Positions 1 through 4,596 of a stretch of DNA of 5,656 bases are shown here, piece by piece. The stretch's first letter is position 1. The number at the start of each line of letters is the position of its first letter. This DNA is from Hyphomicrobiaceae bacterium (GTDB lineage: Bacteria > Pseudomonadota > Alphaproteobacteria > Rhizobiales > Hyphomicrobiaceae). The DNA is taken from contig JAJFHI010000252.1 of assembly GCA_021775715.1 (NCBI GenBank), forward strand, positions 1 through 5,656. The letters are read 5' to 3'. The translations under genes and the position numbers were made by a program. A model generated the notes under the pieces. The model was not told the DNA's origin. It made no database searches and was given only the letters and a program-made list of their open reading frames with translations.

Positions 1-1226
1 TCGTCGTCGACATGGATCTGCAGCCATGACGACGTTGTGCGGGCGCGGATGACAATCTGGTCGCCGTAACGCGCGGCGTTCGAGACCAAGTTTGTGACGG
101 CGCGTTTGAAGGCGCGACGCTTCAAAGACACCAGTGTTGCCCTGCGCCGCTTTGACAGTTTCAAATCGACGTTTGCTGGATACATGTCTGCGTCGTTGGT
201 GATGTCTTCTAGCAGATCATACAGGTTCACAGGTTCGGCCTGCTCGCCATCGTCGCCTTTTGAGAAGGCTAGATAGTCCTCAAGCATGTGCTGCATCTCG
301 TTAACGTCGGACGTTAACGACTGCGTGCCGGGGCTATCGCCGAGCAACGCCAGCTCAAGCTTGAAGCGGGTCAAGACGGTTCTGAGGTCATGACTGACGC
401 CGGCCAACATCGTCGTGCGCTGGTCAACATGCGTGGTAATTCGATCGCGCATTTGAAGAAACGCAACAGCCGCCTGTCGGACTTCACGGGCGCCCCTCGG
501 GTTGAATCCATCGGGCACGGGACGGCCCTTACCAAACGCATCCGCGGCCTCGGCCAATCGTAAAATAGGCCGAATTTGGTTGCGAAGGAACATGATCGCA
601 ACCGTCAGCAAGATGATCGATGAACCAGCCATCCAAAGTAGAAAAATATGCGAATTCGACGCGTAGGTCTGACTGCGCCGCGCGATAAATCGCAACACGG
701 CATCTTCTGTACGCACGCGGACCTCGACGTGACGGCTGTCGCCTACGGTGTCAATCCAGAACGGCCGTTTGACCTGGAAACCGATTTCCCGCGACAACGC
801 CCTGTCGAGCAGGCCGAAAAAAGGTTTTGGTTGCGTAGCGGGTAGGTCGCTGGGCGGCAAAATGTGCAGCGACAGATTCAGCTGGTCGCGCGCGATGTCG
901 ACAAGTTTGCGATATCCGTCGTCGTAGGGGTAGTCCTCGTAGATTGCGACGATGGCGCCGACGTTGCGGGCAGTGGCTTCCGACAGGCGACGTGTCACGG
1001 CTTGCCAGTGGCGCTCCATGAAGACAAACGCGACCACACCTTCCAGAACAACAATTGGTGCGATGATGATTATGAGCGCGCGGGCATAGAGGCCTTTTGG
1101 CAGCAATTCGGCGATGGTGCTGAGTAACCAGCGGCGGATGCGCGTAAGTCGGACAGCGGCCCGATCAAGCTGGCCTTTCAAGCCAGCCGGGGCGTGGCGG
1201 TTTGTGTAGTCGCGCAAGAACGCCAT
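1..1226 (-). CDS. Membrane sensor histidine kinase, EnvZ/OmpR-partner type (partial, C-terminus outside window)
   Basis: The minus frame is open from ATG at 1226 to the window edge, giving 408 residues without a stop. It encodes a sensor kinase that should autophosphorylate on His and pass the phosphate to the response regulator encoded just upstream. In order: a basic N-terminal cytoplasmic stretch (1-45), membrane segment 1 (about 48-70), a periplasmic sensor region of about 120 residues (71-192), membrane segment 2 (about 193-214), a HAMP linker (about 215-267), a HisKA dimerisation domain with H-box SHDLRTVLTR (His279), and the start of the ATPase domain with N-box TNLVSNAARYG (379-383 core). 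The sequence ends at VDD, probably the start of the G1 box. The usual Pro of the H-box (HDLRTP) is Val284 here. An in-frame TGA at 1260-1262 limits upward extension. A GGAG lies 13 bases before the ATG. The gap to the response regulator stop is 29 bases, so co-transcription is likely. The signal sensed is unknown. Confidence 0.93.
   Translation of the reverse strand, partial: MAFLRDYTNRHAPAGLKGQLDRAAVRLTRIRRWLLSTIAELLPKGLYARALIIIIAPIVVLEGVVAFVFMERHWQAVTRRLSEATARNVGAIVAIYEDYPYDDGYRKLVDIARDQLNLSLHILPPSDLPATQPKPFFGLLDRALSREIGFQVKRPFWIDTVGDSRHVEVRVRTEDAVLRFIARRSQTYASNSHIFLLWMAGSSIILLTVAIMFLRNQIRPILRLAEAADAFGKGRPVPDGFNPRGAREVRQAAVAFLQMRDRITTHVDQRTTMLAGVSHDLRTVLTRFKLELALLGDSPGTQSLTSDVNEMQHMLEDYLAFSKGDDGEQAEPVNLYDLLEDITNDADMYPANVDLKLSKRRRATLVSLKRRAFKRAVTNLVSNAARYGDQIVIRARTTSSWLQIHVDD
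90..106 (+). repeat. 17-bp exact repeat, copy 1
   Basis: GTTTGTGACGGCGCGTT occurs here, within the N-box region of the kinase gene (antisense to it), and again at 4043-4059 on the same strand within the cysteine-rich gene. The two proteins are unrelated and read it on opposite strands. Confidence 0.7.
298..320. repeat. Perfect 23-bp palindrome inside the histidine kinase gene
   Basis: Arms TCGTTAACGTC (298-308) and GACGTTAACGA (310-320) are exact reverse complements around a single G. Each arm contains a GTTAAC hexamer. It lies in the codons for the HisKA helix near residues 303-310 (LTSDVNEM). It may be a protein binding site or an mRNA hairpin, or a coincidence of codon choice. Confidence 0.7.
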
Positions 1227-1255
1227 GCAAAACTGCGGGCTCCATCCCGGCCAAT

Positions 1256-1993
1256 TCAATCAGAGTAAAGGATATAACCTTTTCCGCGTACCGTTTGCAG
1301 ATAAACCGGATTTGACGGGTCGGTTTCAATTTTGCGGCGCAGCCGGTTCACCTGGACGTCGATAGCGCGTTCGTTGCCGGTGGAATCGACACGCGCTAGC
1401 TCGTGGCGCGGAACCGGAATTCCAGGGCTGGCAGACAGCTGGCGCAGAAGATCACGTTCGCGTTCTGTCAGTTTAATAAGCTGATCGCCCCGTTTGAGCT
1501 CACCACGGCTTATTAGGAACACCATGGCACCCATGCGGACCTCATCCGAGGCTTCTTCAGCCGGTGCCTGTGTGCCGCGCTTTAATATGTTCTGAATTCG
1601 CAGAACAAGCTCACGCGGCTCGAATGGTTTTGAAATGTAATCATCGACGCCACACTCCAGTCCGGTGATGCGATCATCGGCTTCGGCGCGCGCCGTTAAC
1701 ATGCAGATAGGCACGTCCATCGTAGCGCGCAACGCGCGGGCAAAGTCGAGCCCGTTTTCCCCCGGCATCATTACGTCGAGCAGGACAAGATCGAACGACA
1801 GGCCGCGCATCGCTTTGCGCGCACACGATGCATCCCCCGATGTCGTAACGCGAAAACCGTTTTCGGTCAGATAGCGTGCGAGTAGGTCGCGAATTTTCTG
1901 GTCGTCATCGACCACCAGAATGTGTGGGGCGTCGTCGGCAAGCGTGGTCATTGTCTGGCGTTGTGTACTTTCACTGTTGGTCAGTTGGGTCAT
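1256..1993 (-). CDS. OmpR/PhoB-family DNA-binding response regulator
   Basis: This encodes a two-component response regulator, expected to be phosphorylated by the kinase gene 29 bases downstream and to bind DNA as a dimer. Counting from the internal Met at 1951, the receiver domain covers about residues 9-124: acidic pocket D15/D16, phospho-acceptor D59 in LLDVMMPG, Thr86 in MLTARAE, Tyr105 and Lys108 in DDYISKPFEP. A linker is followed by an OmpR-type winged helix with LTERERDLLRQL, DVQVNRLRRKIE and the terminal wing YLQTVRGKGYIL. All key receiver residues are present, so it should be functional. Three ATG starts are possible. The one at 2053 overlaps the MarR gene by 83 bases. The one at 1993 overlaps by 23 bases and has a weak GCGAG eight bases upstream. 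The one at 1951 has no overlap and no visible ribosome binding site. I chose 1993 (245 residues); 1951 (231 residues) is nearly as likely. Function is secure, the start is not. Confidence 0.93.
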   Translation of the reverse strand: MTQLTNSESTQRQTMTTLADDAPHILVVDDDQKIRDLLARYLTENGFRVTTSGDASCARKAMRGLSFDLVLLDVMMPGENGLDFARALRATMDVPICMLTARAEADDRITGLECGVDDYISKPFEPRELVLRIQNILKRGTQAPAEEASDEVRMGAMVFLISRGELKRGDQLIKLTERERDLLRQLSASPGIPVPRHELARVDSTGNERAIDVQVNRLRRKIETDPSNPVYLQTVRGKGYILYSD

Positions 1994-2585
1994 GGTCAGA
2001 ACTCGCAGGCTCGCTTGAAGATTCGAGTAAAGAAGCAACGTGTTGTTGTTCATCCTCGCTGATCATAGCGAACAAAAAACGGCGGGTTCCCGCGTCAGTT
2101 CCAGGTCCCGCACTTTCCAGTGCACTCTTGATCCGGGCAACTTGCAGTGCTGCCAGCTCTTTGGCCAGCTTGGCGCCCTTCGGTGTCACATACAGCAATC
2201 TTTCGCGCCCATCCATCTTACCAGCGCGTTGGGTCACAAACCCCTCGTCTATAAGTTGCTTGAGTACGCGGGCCAAGCTTTGCTTTGTGATTTTCAGAAT
2301 GTTGAGCAATTGGGCGACCCGTAGACCCGGCGTGCGGTGAACAAAGTGCAGTACCCGGTGGTGTGCGCGGCCAAACCCATAGGTTTCGAGGATTTCATCG
2401 GGTTCGCTGATGAAATCGCGGTAGGCAAAGAAAAGCAGTTCTGCGTAGGAAATTAAATCGTTCTCGCTGCTGCTGGGCACCGCATCAGGACCTTTGGCCT
2501 CACCGCCCACGGCCTCGTCGCTCGCAGAATCTTGCGGGCTCGTGGTTGGACGGCGCTGAGAAGTTGCTTGAGTTACGTCAGCCAT
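1971..2585 (-). CDS. MarR-family winged helix-turn-helix transcriptional regulator
   Basis: This is a predicted dimeric DNA-binding regulator of 204 residues. Residues 1-42 are rich in Ser, Pro, Ala and Gln and look disordered. The region ENDLISYAELLFFAYRDF (41-58) would be the first dimerisation helix. The winged helix follows at about 75-140: GLRVAQLLNILKITKQSLARVL with the recognition helix near TKQSLARVLKQLIDEGFV, then the wing carrying the MarR-typical D-x-R element (MDGRERLLYVTPKG). A long C-terminal helix region and a Ser/Asp-rich tail complete it. MarR proteins usually bind inverted repeats in their own promoter and often respond to a small ligand; the ligand is not visible here. I chose ATG at 2585 (MADVTQ). 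The frame extends to a TTG at 2621, but that adds 12 unremarkable residues. No convincing ribosome binding site precedes either start. Its 3' end abuts or overlaps the response regulator start, suggesting translational coupling. It is divergent from the aminotransferase gene, with candidate operators between them. Confidence 0.9.
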   Translation of the reverse strand: MADVTQATSQRRPTTSPQDSASDEAVGGEAKGPDAVPSSSENDLISYAELLFFAYRDFISEPDEILETYGFGRAHHRVLHFVHRTPGLRVAQLLNILKITKQSLARVLKQLIDEGFVTQRAGKMDGRERLLYVTPKGAKLAKELAALQVARIKSALESAGPGTDAGTRRFLFAMISEDEQQHVASLLESSSEPASSDHDPTDQQ

Positions 2586-2647
2586 GCTGACATATTTGCG
2601 GCCGATGCTTCGTGAGTGCAAGGACTTTCAGCATCAACGCTCGGCTG

Positions 2648-2666
2648 TTTGGCAGAATTTGCCAAA
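2648..2666. promoter_or_regulatory. Perfect 19-bp inverted repeat, candidate MarR operator
   Basis: The arms TTTGGCA (2648-2654) and TGCCAAA (2660-2666) are exact reverse complements around a 5-base AT-rich centre (GAATT). Size and symmetry suit a dimeric winged-helix regulator. The site lies 62 bases upstream of the chosen marR start, where autoregulation would be expected. A second site with the same TGGCA/TGCCA core occurs about 40 bases further toward ilvE. Binding by the neighbouring MarR protein is inferred from position only; the OmpR-type regulator usually prefers direct repeats and is less likely. Confidence 0.5.
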
Positions 2667-2687
2667 GTAACTAGCATTGCGGAGTGC

Positions 2688-2705
2688 TGGCAGATGATTT
2701 TGCCA
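2688..2705. promoter_or_regulatory. Second TGGCA/TGCCA inverted repeat, candidate auxiliary operator
   Basis: The arms TGGCA (2688-2692) and TGCCA (2701-2705) share the core of the perfect repeat at 2648-2666, but the spacer is 8 bases instead of 5. The centres of the two repeats are about 40 bases apart. It may be a weaker second operator nearer the ilvE side, or half-sites recognised in another register. With 5-base arms, chance cannot be excluded; the shared core and proximity are the main support. Confidence 0.3.
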
Positions 2706-2823
2706 ACGGTGCCTTAGATCCTGATCTGGGAGTGGATCCGATTTGCTTCACGGCGTATTCGCTCCAAATCAACAGATGCAAAACATAAATCTCCGAGGCC
2801 TTGCGCCTCACCTAACCATGTCC

Positions 2824-2828
2824 AGGGA
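2824..2828 (+). promoter_or_regulatory. Ribosome binding site of ilvE
   Basis: AGGGA lies nine bases before the ATG at 2838. It supports this start over an out-of-frame ATG at 2818, which opens only a 10-codon frame. Confidence 0.6.
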
Positions 2829-2837
2829 AACGACAAG

Positions 2838-3734
2838 ATGGCAGACCTGATCCCATTTCACGACCGCGACGGCTCTATCTGGTTCGACGGCGAAATGGTC
2901 CCCTGGCGCGATGCCAAGTTACACGTGCTGACACACGGTTTGCATTATGCGAGTGGGGTGTTCGAAGGCGAGCGCGCTTATGGCGGCGAGATCTTCAAAC
3001 TGGAGGAACATACTGCGCGCCTGATCGAAGGTGCCGGTATTTTAGACTTTGAGATCCCCTACACCGCTGAGCAGATAAACCAGGCGTGCCGCGATGTTGT
3101 GAGTGCCAACGACCTAGTTGATGCTTACATTCGGCCAATCGCCTGGCGTGGCAGCGAGATGATGGGCGTTTCGGCACAGAGCAACACCATTCATCTTGCC
3201 ATAGCGGCTTGGAACTGGGGCTCATACTTTCCGGTTGAACAGCGGCTCAAAGGTATTCGCGTTGCCAACGCCAAGTATCGCCGCCCTGATCCGGCGACAG
3301 CCCCGGTACATGCCAAAGCCGCCGGGCTTTACATGATCTGCACCATTGAAAAGCATCGCGCCGAGAAGAATGGTTATGCCGATGCCATGATGCTGGACTG
3401 GCGCGGACGGGTTGCCGAATGCACCGGCGCCAACATGTTCTTCATCAAGGACGGTGTCATTCACACGCCGACGCCCGATTGTTTTCTTGATGGCATCACG
3501 CGGCGCACCGTGATTGGCCTTGCCAAGGCACGCGGCATTGAGGTTATCGAACGTGTGATCATGCCGGAGGAGTTGAAAGACTTCACGGAGTGCTTCCTGA
3601 CAGGCACAGCAGCTGAGGTTACCCCGGTATCTGAGATTGGTGATGAGACCTTCACGCCAGCCGCAATCACAGAAGCGCTACTGGCCGATTTCATGGAGTT
3701 GGTGCAGTCAAAGAAGACAGTGGCTGCCGAATAG
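2838..3734 (+). CDS. ilvE: Branched-chain amino acid aminotransferase (PLP class IV)
   Basis: This cytoplasmic PLP enzyme should interconvert Leu, Ile and Val with their 2-oxo acids using 2-oxoglutarate/glutamate, the last step of branched-chain amino acid synthesis and the first of breakdown. The protein has 298 residues, near the usual bacterial length of about 300. Visible signatures: LTHGLHYASGVFEGERAY (31-48) at the substrate pocket, Arg61 in the EEHTARLIEGA region, the PLP-binding Lys160 in PVHAKAAGLYM, Glu194 in RVAECTGANMFF, the stretch PTPDCFLDGITRRTVI (211-226), and the phosphate-binding turn LTGTAAEVTPV (254-264). The ATG at 2838 has AGGGA at 2824-2828, nine bases upstream, which fixes the start. 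The gene is divergent from the MarR/two-component operon; I see no Leu/Ile/Val-rich leader peptide that would suggest attenuation. No clear terminator follows. D-amino acid transaminase and aminodeoxychorismate lyase are related, but the overall sequence fits the alphaproteobacterial BCAT type best. Confidence 0.95.
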   Translation: MADLIPFHDRDGSIWFDGEMVPWRDAKLHVLTHGLHYASGVFEGERAYGGEIFKLEEHTARLIEGAGILDFEIPYTAEQINQACRDVVSANDLVDAYIRPIAWRGSEMMGVSAQSNTIHLAIAAWNWGSYFPVEQRLKGIRVANAKYRRPDPATAPVHAKAAGLYMICTIEKHRAEKNGYADAMMLDWRGRVAECTGANMFFIKDGVIHTPTPDCFLDGITRRTVIGLAKARGIEVIERVIMPEELKDFTECFLTGTAAEVTPVSEIGDETFTPAAITEALLADFMELVQSKKTVAAE

Positions 3735-3813
3735 TAGGCTGTTGTCGGTTAACTGCTTCGCACGGTGGATGGCCGCTGTAGGGTTGTCAGCTCCCTTGAA
3801 ACGTCCGACAGTT

Positions 3814-3848
3814 CACACCTCACGGTTTTAGGCATGAGGTTTGGTGTG
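3814..3848 (+). promoter_or_regulatory. Possible hairpin masking the ribosome binding site of the cysteine-rich gene
   Basis: ACCTCA (3817-3822) is the exact complement of TGAGGT (3835-3840), which includes the GAGGT ribosome binding site placed eight bases before the ATG at 3849. With a 3-base bulge (3841-3843), CAC at 3814-3816 can also pair with GTG at 3844-3846, giving about nine base pairs around a 12-base loop. In mRNA this would hide the ribosome binding site. Whether it forms and matters is inference; the GAGGT itself clearly supports the start at 3849. Confidence 0.35.
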
Positions 3849-4118
3849 ATGTCTTGGCGTTTTCAAAATGTGGTTGCAGCCAGCGTAGTGTGCGTTGGAT
3901 TGTTGGGATCTACGTCCGCAGCTCTGGCCCAGCAGGCGCCTGTTAACGTGGGGCGCGACTGTCAGACCGTCGTCAATTGTAATTACAAACGTGGCGGCGT
4001 ATTTCGCGGTTGTGTGTCATCGTTCAGTTGCCGACGCTGCCGGTTTGTGACGGCGCGTTGCAAGATTGGCAATGACCGGCGCACATGCCGGAAGTTGAAA
4101 TGTGGTTGGGGAGGTTAG
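3849..4118 (+). CDS. Small secreted basic eight-cysteine protein, function unknown
   Basis: This encodes 89 residues. Residues 1-27 form a classic signal peptide: basic start (MSWRFQ), hydrophobic core VVAASVVCVGLLG, and an ALA cleavage motif before Gln28. The predicted mature part is about 62 residues with eight Cys (38, 44, 55, 61, 64, 71, 80, 85), spaced C-x5-C-x10-C-x5-C-x2-C-x6-C-x8-C-x4-C, and about 14 Lys/Arg against 2 Asp, so it is strongly basic. It ends in GWGG. Export to the periplasm with four disulfides is plausible. It is not a lipoprotein, because Cys15 sits in the hydrophobic core without a lipobox. The pattern resembles small uncharacterised Cys-rich proteins I associate loosely with Hyphomicrobiales, but I cannot name a family. 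ATG at 3849 is preferred because GAGGT lies eight bases upstream; in-frame starts at 3834 and 3765 exist but would precede or include this site. It may have its own promoter in 3735-3848, which I could not identify. Confidence 0.8.
   Translation: MSWRFQNVVAASVVCVGLLGSTSAALAQQAPVNVGRDCQTVVNCNYKRGGVFRGCVSSFSCRRCRFVTARCKIGNDRRTCRKLKCGWGG
4043..4059 (+). repeat. 17-bp exact repeat, copy 2
   Basis: This is the second copy of GTTTGTGACGGCGCGTT (first at 90-106). Here it encodes part of the RFVTARC segment of the eight-cysteine protein. Confidence 0.7.
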
Positions 4119-4144
4119 AAGGCAGACGTATCTCGCGCGTGGGT

Positions 4145-4387
4145 TTACGACGCGTTTGACCAGATCGAACTGAACACCAGTCCGATAAATGCTGAAATAG
4201 CTGTGAAGACAAGTGCAAGTGACGTCAGCGACAATGAGAAGCCCAATGCCGGGCCTGCAAAGTACAACAGGCCAGTCCAGAACACGGCCGGGCAGATTGC
4301 AACAACGAGAAATGCCAATGCTCTGTCAGAAAACAACAAGCTTTGACCCGTCGGTTCGATTGTCGGCGAATGCGTTGTGCTTTGCAT
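4145..4387 (-). CDS. Small inner-membrane protein with two transmembrane segments, function unknown
   Basis: This encodes 80 residues. The N-terminus (1-20) is polar and Thr/Ser-rich. Two hydrophobic stretches follow: about 23-47 (ALAFLVVAICPAVFWTGLLYF and on) and about 52-77 (LSLTSLALVFTAISAFIGLVF and on), joined by a short turn near AGPALGF. This suggests a helical hairpin in the inner membrane. No catalytic or binding motif is visible and I do not recognise the family. The ATG at 4387 has a GGGG five bases upstream, a modest ribosome binding site. The gene converges on the cysteine-rich gene with only 26 bases between stops and is divergent from the FAD oxidoreductase. Hydrophobic pattern and clean location between genes support a real gene, although a small frame of this size needs homologues to be certain. 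Confidence 0.65.
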   Translation of the reverse strand: MQSTTHSPTIEPTGQSLLFSDRALAFLVVAICPAVFWTGLLYFAGPALGFSLSLTSLALVFTAISAFIGLVFSSIWSNAS

Positions 4388-4596
4388 TGCAGCCCCAGCT
4401 TAATTGCGCAGTACCGGCGCGGTTCATTCTCGGAAAAAAGTCATCGTCAAGCATGACGTCAACTTACAGTTGCTAAGCTAACTAGCAGGTGTAAACGCTG
4501 TGTTAACAGCCAGCATGTGCAACCTCGATCACCGGTTCAAGCAAGTGCAGTGCAGCAATCCCGAGTTTTGTGACTAGATGTGACCAGGCGGTACCA
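4388..4596. promoter_or_regulatory. Divergent intergenic region upstream of the FAD oxidoreductase
   Basis: This 209-base gap should hold promoters for the small membrane protein gene (leftward) and the oxidoreductase (rightward). It contains a perfect TGACGTCA palindrome (4454-4461), the inverted repeat TGCTA/TAGCA around a 7-base centre (4471-4487), GCTG/CAGC around TGTTAA (4497-4510), and a direct repeat of TGTGAC at 4569-4574 and 4579-4584, exactly 10 bases apart. Each is short; together they may mark regulator sites. A plausible promoter is seen only for the leftward gene. Confidence 0.45.
4422..4450 (-). promoter_or_regulatory. Possible sigma70-type promoter for the small membrane protein gene
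   Basis: On the minus strand, TTGACG (4450-4445) resembles a -35 box and is followed after 17 bases by ATGAAC (4427-4422), a weak -10 box. It lies about 35 bases upstream of the ATG at 4387. A second TTGACG sits 12 bases further out (4462-4457). The -10 match is poor, so this is tentative. Confidence 0.25.

Larger units (their letters stand above)
2586..2837. promoter_or_regulatory. Divergent intergenic region between marR-type gene and ilvE
   Basis: This 252-base gap must hold the promoters for the minus-strand regulatory operon and the plus-strand aminotransferase. It contains two TGGCA/TGCCA inverted repeats (2648-2666 and 2688-2705), a short palindrome AGATC-CT-GATCT (2716-2727), and a small potential hairpin GAGGC/GCCTC (2795-2809) in the presumed ilvE leader. 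I could not assign -35 and -10 boxes with confidence for either gene: TTGCTT at 2743-2748 is a possible -35 for ilvE but lacks a good -10 partner. No coding frame of interest is seen. Confidence 0.6.

Noticed and set aside
94..1127. Several plus-strand open frames opposite the histidine kinase gene
   Set aside because: They are antisense to a full-length frame with unmistakable HAMP, H-box and N-box motifs and show no domain features of their own.
1665..2340. Plus-strand open frames opposite the response regulator and MarR genes
   Set aside because: Their translations are Ser/Arg/Cys-rich shadows of clear conserved genes on the other strand.
2818..2850. Ten-codon upstream frame overlapping the ilvE start, considered as a leader peptide
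   Set aside because: It contains no Leu, Ile or Val codons and has no attenuator-like hairpins and U-run behind it, so attenuation is unlikely.
2995..3694. Minus-strand open frames opposite ilvE
   Set aside because: They are shadows of a strongly conserved aminotransferase frame with no recognisable motif.
3735..3848. Terminator after ilvE
   Set aside because: I found only weak or distant pairings (GGG/CCC, and CTGT/GTCGG with CCGACAG about 60 bases apart) and no stem followed by a T-run.
4119..4144. Bidirectional terminator between the two converging small genes
   Set aside because: The 26 bases hold no convincing stem-loop or T-run.
4220..4461. Two TGACGTCA palindromes (4220-4227 and 4454-4461) as a regulator site pair
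   Set aside because: One lies inside the membrane protein gene and eight-base palindromes are common enough for this to be chance.
4213..4476. 87-codon plus-strand frame overlapping the small membrane protein gene
   Set aside because: It shows no hydrophobic or domain pattern, and the opposite strand gives a coherent two-helix membrane protein.
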